The notes under the pieces: model-generated
The model's database searches: none
Told to the model about the DNA's origin: nothing
What the model saw: only the letters and a program-made list of their open reading frames with translations
Position numbers and translations under genes: made by a program
Assembly: GCA_032718475.1 (NCBI GenBank)
Contig: JAUCBJ010008896.1
Location: 1 to 64,000 of the forward strand
Direction of reading: 5' to 3'
DNA: 64,000 bases
Source: Nemertoderma westbladi
Taxonomy: Eukaryota; Xenacoelomorpha; Nemertodermatida; Nemertodermatidae
In this document: piece by piece, positions 1 to 12,200 of the stretch
Numbering within the stretch: position 1 is the stretch's first letter
Layout: every line of letters begins with the position of its first letter

Positions 1-701
1 CCATTCTTTTTAAATACAAACCTGGCTTTTGTCTATAAAATTTTTAGAACAAAAAAACATTTTTTAGAACATTAATCTTTTCCAAATAAAATAGCTAACA
101 TGTTCTGGTACATTTCAAAAAAAGAAATTCACAAAAACTATCTAGTAGATAAAATTTGGTGAGGGGTGTACGCATACTGCACCAGTACCCAGTCGAATGG
201 ATGAAGATGATTGCGTCGAATTCCCCCCCCCCCCCCCTCCCCCTCCCCCTATCTGGGTGTTTCTTATTATCATTTATTATTGGAGCTGTTCAAGGTGTCT
301 TAACCTCAACTGATAGTTTATTTTATCGAAAATAACTTATCTCTCTGTTGTAGAGACAAGTTATGATAGTGCAATGCATACTTTTTAACATGGTAGTTTG
401 CAAATTTTTGGAATTGCGAAATTCTTATGATGAAATTAATATCTCATATTCGTTAACAACACAACCTCTAGGACACAGGTATGTACTTGAGATATGGAGT
501 AGGACCTGTTAATTTTAAAGCCAGCTGCCATTTTATTGTCTCTAATTTATATTAATGTATTTTTTAAGGTGTGGGGAGGATTACTCCTATGTTTGCGCCA
601 GTTATTTTCGGTAAAATAAACTTATCATTCGAGGTTAAGAGCCCTCTAGAACAGAAGGGCATGAGGGGGGACATGTTAAAACGGGGAGATTAATTATTAC
701 A
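1..701. other. AT-rich non-coding stretch
   Basis: No credible coding region is visible on either strand. The only marked structure is a run of 15 C at 223-237 followed by further C-rich blocks to about 250. Confidence 0.6.
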
Positions 702-846
702 GATGTTGAAGACCGACACCCGCTGGTAAAGTTCCAATAGAACCATATGGTTTGAATCCCGGTCCCAGCGATAATTTTTCAACAAGTCAATATCTCTCAA
801 TATGATTCTATTTGAATTTTACCAGCGGGTGTCGGCCTTAAACATC
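702..846. repeat. 41-bp inverted repeat (foldback element)
   Basis: The arm at 702-742 is inverted at 806-846 with only a few mismatches; both arms contain GACACCCGCTGGTAAA in the respective orientation. The spacer of about 63 bp contains GGTTTGAATCC near 748-758, which fits the RNA polymerase III B-box consensus. No matching A box or complete tRNA fold is seen, so this is a small foldback or tRNA-derived repeat rather than a tRNA gene. Confidence 0.75.
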
Positions 847-3344
847 TTTAATACCCCTAGAACAGTTGTTATAATAAAACTGTATAGCAACAAGCACCAC
901 GAATATACAGCTATATGTTAACATGCTTTGTTAAAGAAATCCAATAAAAATGTAGGCCTACCTACCTAAGGACAAATTATAAATGGTTATTTCCTAACTT
1001 TGTTGAATATTCTGGAATTGCTATTTTTCCAGTTGGTATGATAACTAATTAAATGGCGAATAATAATAATACAGTTATTACATCACCTCCTGTGCCGTAG
1101 GCCTATATTCAATCAATTCAACAACAACTTCCCTTAAACAAATGGCAACCGACATAGACGAAGAGCGTGACAAAACCATAATGTCTTACGGCGATCTCAT
1201 ACTGTAGCTACTGTAGTATTATCCAGACACTGTTGTGTTTTTATAAGAAAATATTTATGGAAATTAAAGTATTTTTCAAGTTAATGTGCTAGAATATAGC
1301 ATTTTCTACGAAATTTTGGAGAAAAAAAATTTTTGGAGAAATTTAGGCTTAACACTTTTGGAAAACTTAATATTTGGCAAAACGTCAACCTGTTAAACCA
1401 TTAAATTGTCAAAAGTTGTCATACTTGCAAAAAGATGTCAAAAGATGTCAAGCCACACAATTATTATGTGGATTAAATCTTTTTTGCAATATTATGTGTG
1501 TTTTAACACTCTTTGACTTATTACAAATCCGGATTGTGGCTTAACTTTCTTGTATTTTTAAGGCATTTTTTCGTATTATTGGGCAATAGGATCTCATAAA
1601 TTAGGTAGCTTACACTTTCCTCTATCGAATGATACCAAAAACTCAATTTCGACAAAATGTGGGATAACACCCTATTATTGCATAACACCGTCCAGTTGGT
1701 CTAAATACCACCTCAGTTGCCTTACCTCATACAGGAATAAACACCGTAGATTTTATATATTCACGATGATTTAAGTACAACTGACATGTTGTTATTTAAA
1801 TTAGAAAGTGTACATGTAAATGTTAATTAATGTAAATATTAAGCCTAATAGGAAAGTGCTACAACATAAATATGCAAATGCCCATTGCTATGGTAACAAT
1901 AAGGACTTCACTGGTGATCATAACGGTAAACTACTGTATGTATACTAACCAACCGAGATATAAACACATGGACGCAGTTGAAGTATGCAGGCCTACAATA
2001 TGACTTTTTCGAGATTTTTTGCAGATTTCCAATAGTTTTCAAGTGTCATGGCAACAGAGTCAGACCTACTTGGTCTTTACTTAATTGTCTGGAATTAACA
2101 ATATTCAAGGTATTTGACCCTCAATGGATTTTATTTTACTTTCATGGTAACAACTGCATTTCACATGACGAAACATTTCAGAAGGTCATAATTTTCTTGC
2201 TTCCATGGTTACGGGGAGGCTGCCAATTAGTTTCAATGGAGCCACTGCTAGAAAATGAAGAGTGTGACATGCACAATATATTTATAGTTTTTCATGATTT
2301 TGAACACGTATTGGGTAACGGTTTAAGAAATTCCTGATATTTACCGTAAAAGGACGTTTTATGAAGTAGTTGCCATGGCAACCGGGTTTTGAAAATACCA
2401 CAATCGATTCTCTGATGGCGATTTAGTGGGGAGTAGGTAAGGGTTATTATTCTGTAGGAGTCTTGGAAAATTATGCTTTATAAATGACCCCCTGTAGCCA
2501 TGGTAATTGGGACTCTTTCTTATTAATATGCGGATTTTTCGTGGAACCATTGATTTTGATATTCACATAACTTTTGCGCTTCGTAGTAGCAATTTTCTTG
2601 CTTTTGTAAATTTTTTGCATATTTGCCATTTTAATAGCATAACAGACTCAACTAGTATGCAATATATTGTATACCCTATGGTAATACAGATCAGCTAGGG
2701 GTAAATGTGAAGTTAATTACCGCAGATTTATAATAATACTACAATATTTCCCTCAACTCGAAGTAGCGGTAAAACCCCATGGAATATGTCATGTGCGAAT
2801 TATCGTAGGCCCAACCCGGACACTCCCTGCAGTGCAGTGCCTAAGGGGGGATGTGTTCATTTATCACTCATGTACTGTATATAAATTATTGGGGGGTAAT
2901 GTAATCGAAGTTGGTACAATCCGGCATGTAATAAAGTTCTTTATTGCGTGGTCAATAATGTACAGTGCAATGTTATTTTCCCTATACTCGATAAATTCTA
3001 TGTACTGTAGGGGATCTACCGAGCCAAGAGAGATTGATAAAGAATTGAAACCCTAGTTAAAATATGGTCCACGTTATTTAATCCGTGAACCGGGATTAAA
3101 GGGTTGGGGGGGGGGGGGGGGGGGGGGAAACTGGCTTTCAAATGTGAGTCTCGTTTATTGTTTTGTTTAGAATAACGTCGCCTTTGTAAATAAATTTTCG
3201 CAATAATTTGAAACATAAACTTTATAAAGTAACTATCAGGAACCGACTTCCAACTATTCAATAGATTGTACAAAATTCGTAAATGTGTGGGTTGCTTAAT
3301 AATATACTGTACAAACATCATGGTGTTATTTTTTTTATTGGTGT
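847..3344. other. Non-coding stretch
   Basis: The open frames here are short or begin at non-ATG codons and show no recognisable domain. The region is AT-rich, with recurrent CCATGG-type words near 2040-2510 and a run of 22 G at 3106-3127. I see no gene. Confidence 0.6.
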
Positions 3345-3757
3345 GATAGCAAAGAATGCTACGCCGGGTTCATTGTGTCAAGTACAATGCACACATCTCC
3401 AACCAGACACTATATAACATTGGAGGTGTCTCATTGGTTCCCCCAAGCTTGACACTAGAACAAAATCGCCTCCGCTTTGCAGGACATTGCTTTCGCCGTG
3501 AGGACCAGCCAGTGCATAATCTTGTACTTTGGCAGCCTCATGGAGTGAATAAGCATGGTGGACAGCCCATGACTTTCTTGAGACGCATCTTAAAGGACAC
3601 TGGCCTTAAAGATGCGGATGATCTAGCAAATGTCATGGGTGATAGGGAGTTGTGGCGGTGCAATTTTGTTGACAAGCCGGCACAGTATTCGTAAAAATGC
3701 AGCTGCAATGCAGCATGCCGATCCTAGTAGTAGTAGTAGTAGTAGATAGCAAAGAAT
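3345..3757 (+). mobile_element. 5'-truncated LINE insertion with 13-bp target duplication
   Basis: GATAGCAAAGAAT occurs at 3345-3357 and again at 3745-3757. Between the copies are the 3' end of a non-LTR retrotransposon reading frame and a (TAG)n tail at 3726-3745. Target duplication, extreme 5' truncation and a microsatellite tail are the signature of target-primed reverse transcription. Confidence 0.9.
3358..3694 (+). pseudogene. C-terminal tail of a LINE reverse transcriptase
   Basis: The roughly 112 codons resemble the C-terminal end of endonuclease-reverse transcriptase polyproteins of animal LINEs. Recognisable landmarks are LRFAGHCFRREDQPV, a G-G-P patch, DTGLKDADDLANVM and DRELW. None of the catalytic RT motifs is present, because the copy is 5' truncated. 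The apparent start ATG at 3356 arises at the junction with the target duplication and is not a real start. The frame is open to TAA and the copy is flanked by a 13-bp duplication, so it is a dead insertion, fairly young judging by the intact duplication. The LINE clade is uncertain. Confidence 0.8.
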
Positions 3758-4214
3758 TAAGTTTTTAATACTATAATGTCCAGATAGAGAATACTGATAA
3801 TTTGACTAGTTAAAATTTTCTACACAAAATTACCCAATTCCCGGTTCCGGAATAAAAAAAAAACATAATTATATAAAGAAAAAACAATAATAAGATTCTC
3901 CAAATTTAATTGACTAACTTTATATGAATCTATTTACTTTATCATACATCAATATATTTATATACTTGAATTACAAAATATAGTTTGAAGGACGAAGGTT
4001 TACTGTATGAACATATAATAATATACATTGTATATGAATATTGCGTGTTCAGTTAATTAATGAACAAATTACTAACAAATAATAATAATAATGTAATATA
4101 TGTTCAAGTTCGGCTTCAGTATTGTGGTTCAACAAATTGATTATTATTACTAGTAGTATAAACGACTAGACAACCTGATTAGGACACATCCCAGTGTTTT
4201 TATACACAGAAACA
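3758..4214. other. AT-rich intergenic stretch
   Basis: Very AT-rich sequence between the LINE insertion and the 3' end of the SMYD-like gene. It presumably includes that gene's 3' UTR; I see no clear AATAAA on the minus strand and no other gene. Confidence 0.5.
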
Positions 4215-5690
4215 TCAGGAAATATTAAAGGAATCGGTATCTTTGCAATACGACACCGCATTACTCCCACTCACGTGGCAACCCTCCAGCAACTCTCGAG
4301 GTATCGGCAACCCCCGCGTACTAAAGTACCACTCCAAGTAACTCGCCTGCCAGTCTTTATACAGAGGATGATCCGTACCGTGGGTGGACACAAACATTCT
4401 ACCGCACTCCTCCAGGAAGCCACCCGCCGCGCTCATATTACCGGCGTACAACTCCAACGTAGCAACACGGAACAACTGCACGGATAACTGAGGGTAAACC
4501 TTCGGGTAATAATGTCTGTAACCAGACAGATTGCGCTTGGCGTACTCTAAAGCTTCGCTCCAATACTTTAAACCTACGCAAGCGTCAGTGGCTTTATCAC
4601 AAATCTTTAAGTAAACTACGCTGATCGGAGCGACAATTCCTTCGCAACTGTTAATAAACTCTTTCGTTATTTCGTAAAGATTTCTTTCAGACTCAGAATT
4701 AGTTAGTTCTTTTAAGATTACTTCACCTTTCTCTAACAGAGATGCTCCTTTTTCTTTTTGCGACGCTATCGCTCCCACAATGCAATCGCATCCATCGCAA
4801 GTAATCGTTGTATCGTTAGGAATCATGGGTAACTTACACGTAGTGCAAGGACACACTACGTAGCTATCTCTCTTATCAATTTGAGAACAAAGCGTGCAGC
4901 TACAACGGAATAAAAACTGTTTACTTAACTGTCTCTGGATCTCTTTACGACTCGAGAGAAGATCTACGTAGGATATCGAGATTTCGGCATTCATATCCAG
5001 GTCTTCAATGGCGCGCAGCTCGGCCTTCAATCCGTTGTAAACGACGGCGCAGTTGGGTTGACAGTCGTGGTTCACTAAAGACAATTCGGGGTAGACGCCG
5101 TAAGCAATATTCACTGCCATCTCGAGGTCCGTGATGGTGAAGGTGTTGCAGAGGACAGAACCCGCCAGTCGCTTTATCTCATTGTCCGAACGGTCCGTGG
5201 AAGTCATGGATTTTACTAACTCCAGTATCATCTGTAGATCCATAGAGGACAGCGGTTGGGAGCATAGACCGATGGGGGAGTTTGGGATAGCGGATTGGTT
5301 AGCGGTGTGTTGTTCCTTGGATGCGTCGAGTTTCCGCAGAAGACGACTGACCAATCGGATGGTCTCGGGTGGTTGGCTGGATTGCATGGGCGGTTGATGG
5401 AGGTGACGAAGAGCACGACACTCCCCACGGTGCTGGGAACGCCAATCTCGCGTTTGACACTCAGTACCGCAGTACCACGACAATTTGCAACCCGTGCAGC
5501 GTTGCAGTTTATGAGATGTCGAACCTTGCCGCAAACAACAGTCGCATCGTTGGCCCTTGAACTTATTAAGGATGACGTATGCGTATGGTTTGCTACTAAG
5601 CAACACGGTCCCCATAGATACATTATCTGTGGTACGAATACCACGTCCCCGTCCTGGGATAGAAAATACATTGCACAAATGTTGATCCAT
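4215..5690 (-). CDS. SET and MYND domain protein (SMYD family), intronless
   Basis: An uninterrupted 491-codon frame from ATG at 5690. A split SET domain starts near residue 8 (GRGRGIRTT). It is interrupted by a MYND zinc finger at residues 49-91 with ligands C49, C52, C65, C68, C74, C78, H87 and C91. The SET core follows with NHDC at 207-210 and a catalytic-type Y241 in ISISY, then post-SET cysteines C263, C265 and C268. The C-terminal 200 residues are helical and TPR-like, as in SMYD1-3. Known members are lysine methyltransferases acting on histones and cytosolic proteins. Length fits the family (about 430-490). Animal SMYD genes are normally multi-exon, so a single exon suggests an old retrocopy. 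All key residues are kept, so it is probably functional. The exact paralogue is not resolved. Confidence 0.9.
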   Translation of the reverse strand: MDQHLCNVFSIPGRGRGIRTTDNVSMGTVLLSSKPYAYVILNKFKGQRCDCCLRQGSTSHKLQRCTGCKLSWYCGTECQTRDWRSQHRGECRALRHLHQPPMQSSQPPETIRLVSRLLRKLDASKEQHTANQSAIPNSPIGLCSQPLSSMDLQMILELVKSMTSTDRSDNEIKRLAGSVLCNTFTITDLEMAVNIAYGVYPELSLVNHDCQPNCAVVYNGLKAELRAIEDLDMNAEISISYVDLLSSRKEIQRQLSKQFLFRCSCTLCSQIDKRDSYVVCPCTTCKLPMIPNDTTITCDGCDCIVGAIASQKEKGASLLEKGEVILKELTNSESERNLYEITKEFINSCEGIVAPISVVYLKICDKATDACVGLKYWSEALEYAKRNLSGYRHYYPKVYPQLSVQLFRVATLELYAGNMSAAGGFLEECGRMFVSTHGTDHPLYKDWQASYLEWYFSTRGLPIPRELLEGCHVSGSNAVSYCKDTDSFNIS

Positions 5691-6606
5691 ACCGGTAGCC
5701 TACCGTAGTTGATGGTGTACAAATATAACAAACCAACTCTCTCTACTCCACTACATAAATACAGAAATAGGCCTAGTACTGTAGTACTTTAGATAAGCTG
5801 TTCAGTTACTGGTAGTCAGCTTCTCAGCTACACAGCTACACTAGTTACTTAATTCTGTAATTAAAGTACCGGTAAATACAGAAATATAGGTAGGCCACCA
5901 AGCAAGGATGTCTGCATGTTGTCCTTCTGTCCTTGACGACCTGCAGCCAAGTCAATCTGTCAATGTTGTACAGTCGTAGGCGAAGCAACAAGTACAAAGT
6001 AAATAAATAAAACTTTGTAATGATTTATGTAGGCCTAAATAATAGGCCTAACATGCCTAAATAATAGGCCTAACATGCCTAATTTCCGAATTTTATATTT
6101 TTGAATAATGCGATGGGCGAAGGGCTGAAGGGGGACTCAGCTGCTCAGTACAACAGTATGCAGTAGGCGTAGGTCTATTATAACAATCCCGTGCAGCATG
6201 GATGGAGGACTTAATACTGGAGTTACTTTAAGCAGTTAAGTCTGTAAGTACCGGTCCGGTATTCCACTCCATGCATGCAGCCATGTAACGTCAGAACGTG
6301 TTAATACTCCGAATTTGAATGTCCCTCCAAATTTTACAAAATAGATACCGGTAACGGTTAGCCAGTAGCCAGATAATAGCAGTGTCCCAGTCGAAATTCC
6401 CTCTTTCAGCCTTAGGAATACCCCCCCCCCCCCCCCCCCCCCCCCCCACAATATCGCCTTGTTTGTCCCCGTACAGTCCCCCCCACCTCCCCCCCCTGGC
6501 CTAGTTGGAATACTTTATTTATTCTAAAATAATAATTAAATTAATTTAAATTAAATTATAATAAAAATTAATTTTAAATATTAGACAGTTATACCGTACG
6601 GAGGCA
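5691..6606. other. Upstream region of the SMYD-like gene; no gene seen
   Basis: Non-coding on inspection. It holds a short tandem duplication of about 25 bp around 6030-6078 (built on AATAATAGGCCTAACATGCC) and a C homopolymer from 6421 to about 6447. A promoter for the minus-strand gene would lie just above 5690, but I cannot identify one. Confidence 0.5.
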
Positions 6607-6918
6607 GGACAATTCGGTGCGCACAATTCGGTACCACTAATTTTGTGTTTTGGGACCGAATTGTCCGTATACTGACTAGGACAATTAGGTCCCAAAACAT
6701 ACATATTAATGGAACCGAATTGTCCGGGACCGAATTGTCCGGGACCAAATTTTATTGGTACTATATAATGGTGAATGTTCTAGAACCTTAAAGTATTTTT
6801 ATTATGCTGTATAATATTTTTTTGAAAATAAAAATATTTTATTTTTTTTTGTTAAAATTTTTAGTTATGGTAGCTACTGTATATGGTGTTTTTATGGAGC
6901 TTGTGAATTATTCCGATA

Positions 6919-7230
6919 GAATCTCGCATCGATCAGCTAACAGCCAATCATATGTATCGTATAACACAGTCGCTATCTCCCTCGTATCTCTCATCATTGG
7001 TCCAGTTCAACTCTGTATTGGTTAATCTCAGACATGGATGTACTCGCGCTGTTGTTCCCTTGCGACGAACTATAACAGTAAGTGAATGCCTCTCGTTTCT
7101 AGGGCCGATGATATGGAACTCGCTACCATTGGATGTAAGAAATTCTGTCTCCCTGGAGACGTTCAAACACAAAGTCAAGAATTACTTACTCGGCAAACTG
7201 GCAATGAAGGATAACTCGATTTGGAATTAA
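6919..7230 (+). pseudogene. LINE reverse transcriptase C-terminal fragment
   Basis: The frame ending at TAA 7228-7230 matches the tail typical of CR1/Rex/Jockey-type RT proteins. The landmarks in order are RIDQLTANHMYR, SPSYLSSL, a TRAVVPL patch, and GPMIWNSLPLDVRNSVSLETFKH. The catalytic RT domain is missing. A run of about 22 G (7253-7274) follows immediately. It is a dead fragment; the clade is not certain. Confidence 0.7.
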
Positions 7231-7274
7231 TAAATTTGCAAGTTATGGCTTGGGGGGGGGGGGGGGGGGGGGGG

Positions 7275-7930
7275 TATCACATAACTCTTAATTATTTTTT
7301 AGTTTTTAGTTATTTTTCAGTTGTAATTATTTGCTCTATTTGCTGCTTTATTTGATTTATTTTTTAAATTACATACTACGGTCTACCATATTTTAATCCG
7401 TAATGTTTTATTACGTCATAACTATTGTTTTTTTTTTCTTATTTTCTTTTTACCTAAGTTTTACATATTTCGATTTTACGACCTATTCGCTGCTTTATTT
7501 TTAAATTACGGTCTACCATACTTTATTCCTTGTGTGTATCTCTGTACTTCATAACTATTGCTATATTATTGCCTATGTTTTACATAACTCGATTTTATGA
7601 CATATTTGCTGCTTTATTTTTTAAATTCTTTCTGTTATATTTTTAAATTTCTAACTGAACTACGGTCTACCATATTTTATTTATTTGCTCTGTTATATTT
7701 CTATCTGCACCAGAACTTTATTTTTTATTTTTATTTTTTTTAATTATGTACTACAGTATGTCTTCCATATTTTATTTCTTTGTGTCAGTCGGAACATCAT
7801 AAATATTGCTACTGTATATCTATAACTTAATTTTTTAGTGTTTTCCATATTTCGAATTGCTGTTATATTTTTTTAATTACGTAGGTACTGTACTATGGTC
7901 TACCATATTTTATTTAGTTGCATGTTAAAC
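7275..7930. repeat. Degenerate AT-rich minisatellite (period roughly 100-155 bp)
   Basis: The phrase ACGGTCTACCATA, or a close variant, recurs near 7379, 7508, 7664, 7768 and 7895. Each is embedded in TTTGCTGCTTTATTTTTTAAATT-like text, of which about five diverged units are visible. Unit length is irregular. Confidence 0.6.
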
Positions 7931-8622
7931 TGCACGTGATTCCTGTATAATTCAGTTTAATTTAAAGGGACCTCCATGGAAACGAGGTATAACCTCATGG
8001 GGCTATCCCTAACATTGTACTGTACTATAATTTAATATTATGTTGGTTGCATTATTTTTAAAACAGACAATCTCCATATACCGGTTTTTAATATGCTGTT
8101 TGCTGTTTATGTTATTGTTATGTACGATGTTAATAAAAAACTTCAACTTCAACTTCATTTACTAGCTAGTAATAGTATGTATTTAAAATGTTTAAAACGG
8201 ATTTTTTTAATATGTTGGGTATACAGCTACCTTAATAAATACTATATAGTAATGTTCGCGAACACTTACCAATAACAAATACATCGTACTTTTTAAATTT
8301 CAAAAAAATTCAAGAACAAGCTACCATAAAAAAATATATCTACTAATGTTGTAGAACATTCACCAATATCAAAAAAGCACTAAAAAACGCTAAAAAGTTT
8401 TTATCAGGAACCGGACAATTCGGACCCTGACAATTCGGTCCTAGGACAATTCGGTCCAGGACAATTCGGTTCCGGACAATTCGGTCCCAATAATTTAGTG
8501 TTTTGGGACCGAATTGTCCGGGACCGTATTGTCCGGGACCGAATTAACCGGGACCGAATTGTCTGGACCGAATTAACCGGGTCCGAATTGTCTGGGACCG
8601 TATTGTCCGGACCGAATTGTCC

Positions 8623-9046
8623 TACATCTATACCGTACAGGTGTAGTAATAATTGCGTTTTAGTTTTTTAAGGGGAACCAACTTTACAACATAATTTATG
8701 GGTCTCATAACACCATGGCAACAGGAGGTTTTTATTGCTTGGTCTTTATTTGTTTATGGAAACCAATATCCATACCTTATGTAACAGCTGGCAGCTTCTT
8801 AGTAGGAATATAGATGTTGGTCTATCAGACCCTTTGCTACATAATCTCATAAAACAGACGAATTATATACTATTATAAACGAATCCTTCTAATAACATTG
8901 AGCTACTTTGATCCAAAATGCAACAGGCAGCAATGCATATACTGTATGTTTCGGTATTGATTGGATATTATATAACATATAGAACGCGTGTTAAATTCAT
9001 TCAAAGAAAGATTGTATTCTACATTGTTTATTGTAATTCTATAATA
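8623..9046 (+). repeat. Leader region duplicated at about 58470-58890
   Basis: This stretch, from TACCGTACAGGTGTAG onward, is repeated almost base for base upstream of the second minisatellite, about 49.84 kb away and in the same orientation. The similarity runs through the small ORF up to the array. It holds a TATATACTATTATAAACG segment that could be a core promoter, but nothing proves this. Confidence 0.85.
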
Positions 9047-9208
9047 ATGTTAAAGGCAACTATTATTCTAGTTTTAGCTCTGGTAGCAGTTTTACCTTTG
9101 GAGTGCCTTGGAGAGAACATTGGGGACTCAAACAAAATGGTTGAAAGAGGCAATGTTAGTTTGTTTTTAAGGCAGATCTACCCTCACTGCGTCCCAACTC
9201 CTCTCTGA
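9047..9208 (+). CDS. Short secreted-type ORF entering the 36-bp array (copy 1)
   Basis: I chose ATG 9047 because the frame then opens with a canonical signal peptide: K3, then a hydrophobic core (IILVLALVAVLPL), then a likely cleavage site after C-L-G. The frame can be extended upstream in frame to ATG 8918, adding a second hydrophobic segment. The 53-residue product stops with TGA 9206-9208 inside the first repeat unit, because this frame is the one of the three in which every unit contains a TGA. The paralogue at 58891 has the same structure. Either a real tiny secreted peptide or exon 1 of a gene whose later exons lie in or beyond the array. No homologue recognised. Confidence 0.45.
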   Translation: MLKATIILVLALVAVLPLECLGENIGDSNKMVERGNVSLFLRQIYPHCVPTPL

Positions 9209-12200
9209 CCTCCCTACCCCCACTGCGTCCCAACTCCTCACCGATCTCCCTACCCCCACTGCGTCCCAACTCCTCTCTGATCTCCCTACCCTCACTGCAT
9301 CCCAACTCCTCTCTGATCTCCCTACCCCCACTGCGTCCCAACTCCTCACCAACCTCCCTACCCTCACTGCGTCCCAACTCCTCTCTGATCTCCCTACCCT
9401 CACTGCATCCCAACTCCTCTCTGATCTCCCTACCCTCACTGCATCCCAACTCCTCACCGATCTCCCTACCCTCACTGCTTCCCAACTCCTCTCTGATCTC
9501 CCTACCCTCACTGCGTCCCAACTCCTCACCGACCTCCCTACCCCACTGCGTCCCAACTCCTCTCTGACCTCCCTACCCCCACTGCGTCCCAACTCCTCAC
9601 CGATCTCCCTACCCCCACTGCGTCCCAACTCCTCTCTGATCTCCCTACCCTCACTGCATCCCAACTCCTCTCTGATCTCCCTACCCCCACTGCGTCCCAA
9701 CTCCTCACCAACCTCCCTACCCTCACTGCGTCCCAACTCCTCTCTGATCTCCCTACCCTCACTGCATCCCAACTCCTCTCTGATCTCCCTACCCCCACTG
9801 CGTCCCAACTCCTCACCAACCTCCCTACCCTCACTACGTCCCAACTCCTCTCTGATCTCCCTACCCTCACTGCATCCCAACTCCTCTCTGATCTCCCTAC
9901 CCCCACTGCGTCCCAACTCCTCACCAACCTCCCTACCCCCACTGCGTCCCAACTCCTCACCGATCTCCCTACCCCCACTGCGTCCCAACTCCTCTCTGAT
10001 CTCCCTACCCTCACTGCATCCCAACTCCTCTCTGATCTCCCTACCCCCACTGCGTCCCAACTCCTCACCAACCTCCCTACCCTCACTACGTCCCAACTCC
10101 TCTCTGATCTCCCTACCCTCACTGCATCCCAACTCCTCTCTGATCTCCCTACCCCCACTGCGTCCCAACTCCTCACCAACCTCCCTACCCCCACTGCGTC
10201 CCAACTCCTCACCGATCTCCCTACCCCCACTGCGTCCCAACTCCTCTCTGATCTCCCTACCCTCACTGCATCCCAACTCCTCACCGATCTCCCTACCCCC
10301 ACTGCGTCCCAACTCCTCTCTGATCTCCCTACCCTCACTGCATCCCAACTCCTCTCTGATCTCCCTACCCTCACTACGTCCCAACTCCTCTCTGATCTCC
10401 CTACCCTCACTGCATCCCAACTCCTCTCTGATCTCCCTACCCCACTGCGTCCCAACTCCTCACCGACCTCCCTACCCTCACTGCATCCCAACTCCTCTCT
10501 GATCTCCCTACCCTCACTGCGTCCCAACTCCTCACCGACCTCCCTACCCCCACTGCGTCCCAACTCCTCACCGATCTCCCTACCCTCACTGCATCCCAAC
10601 TCCTCTCTGATCTCCCTACCCCCACTGCGTCCCAACTCCTCACCAACCTCCCTACCCTCACTGCGTCCCAACTCCTCTCTGATCTCCCTACCCCCACTGC
10701 GTCCCAACTCACCAACCTCCCTACCCTCACTGCATCCCAACTCCTCTCTGATCTCCCTACCCGCACTGCGTCCCAACTCCTCACCGACCTCCCTACCCCA
10801 CTCCGTCCCAACTCCTCACCAACCTCCCTACCCTCACTGCGTCCCAACTCCTCTCTGATCTCCCTACCCCCACTGCGTCCCAACTCCTCACCAACCTCCC
10901 TACCCTCACTGCGTCCCAACTCCTCTCTGATCTCCCTACCCCCACTGCGTCCCAACTCACCAACCTCCCTACCCTCACTGCATCCCAACTCCTCTCTGAT
11001 CTCCCTACCCGCACTGCGTCCCAACTCCTCACCGACCTCCCTACCCCCACTGCGTCCCAACTCCTCACCAACCTCCCTACCCTCACTGCGTCCCAACTCC
11101 TCTCTGATCTCCCTACCCCCACTGCGTCCCAACTCACCAACCTCCCTACCCTCACTGCGTCCCAACTCCTCTCTGATCTCCCTACCCTCACTGCATCCCA
11201 ACTCCTCTCTGATCTCCCTACCCCCACTGCTTCCCAACTCCTATCTGATCTCCCTACCCTCACTGCATCCCAACTCCTCTCTGATCTCCCTACCCCCACT
11301 GCGTCCCAACTCCTCACCAACCTCCATACCCTCACTGCGTCCCAACTCCTCTCTGATCTCCCTACCCCCACTGCGTCCCAACTCCTCACCAACCTCCCTA
11401 CCCTCACTGCATCCCAACTCCTCTCTGATCTCCCTACCCTCACTCCGTCCCAACTCCTCACCAACCTCCCTACCCCACTGCGTCCCAACTCCTCTCGGAC
11501 CTCCCTACCCCCACTGCGTCCCAACTCCTCACCGATCTCCCTACCCTCACTGCGTCCCAACTCCTCACCGACCTCCCTACCCCACTCCGTCCCAACTCCT
11601 CACCAACCTCCCTACCCTCACTGCGTCCCAACTCCTCTCTGATCTCCCTACCCCCACTGCGTCCCAACTCCTCACCAACCTCCCTACCCTCACTGCATCC
11701 CAACTCCTCTCTGATCTCCCTACCCTCACTGCGTCCCAACTCCTCACCGACCTCCCTACCCCACTCCGTCCCAACTCCTCACCAACCTCCCTACCCCACT
11801 GCGTCCCAACTCCTCTCGGACCTCCCTACCCCCACTGCGTCCCAACTCCTCACCGATCTCCCTACCCTCACTACGTCCCAACTCCTCTCTGATCTCCCTA
11901 CCCCCACTGCGTCCCAACTCCTCACCAACCTCTCTACCCTCACTGCGTCCCAACTCCTCTCTGAACCCCTACCCTCACTCCGTCCCAACTCCTCACCAAC
12001 CTCCCTACCCCACTGCGTCCCAACTCCTCTCTGATCTCCCTACCCTCACTGCGTCCCAACTCCTCTCTGATCTCCCTAACCTCACTGCATCCCAATTCCT
12101 CTCTGATCTCATAACCCCACTACGTCCCAACTCATCTCTGATCTCATACCCTCACTGCGTCCCAACTCATCTCTCTGATCTCCCTAAACCCACTGCGTCC

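Larger units (their letters stand above)
6607..8622. mobile_element. Inverted-repeat element with GGACAATTCGGTCC subterminal arrays
   Basis: Both ends are built from repeated GGACAATTCGGTCC and its complement, at about 6607-6750 and 8405-8622. Farther in, GGTGAATGTTCTAGAAC near 6771 is inverted near 8352 (GTAGAACATTCACC). This gives a terminal-inverted-repeat structure of about 2.0 kb without a transposase of its own. A LINE tail and an AT-rich minisatellite lie inside. Exact ends and target duplication are not clear. Confidence 0.65.

Noticed and set aside
740-765. tRNA gene
   Set aside because: Only a B-box-like word inside a hairpin; no A box or cloverleaf.
1978-2337. 119-codon plus-strand ORF
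   Set aside because: Starts at TTG, has no motif and lies in repeat-like AT-rich DNA.
5131-5731. Overlapping ORFs on both strands within the SMYD-like gene
   Set aside because: Shadows of the coding frame; no domain similarity.
9156-12000. Long minus-strand ORFs (GRSEGREIREEL-type 12-residue repeats) as real proteins
   Set aside because: They are automatic products of a 36-bp period without stops on that strand. Unit variants change residues in these frames, and no start region or promoter supports them.
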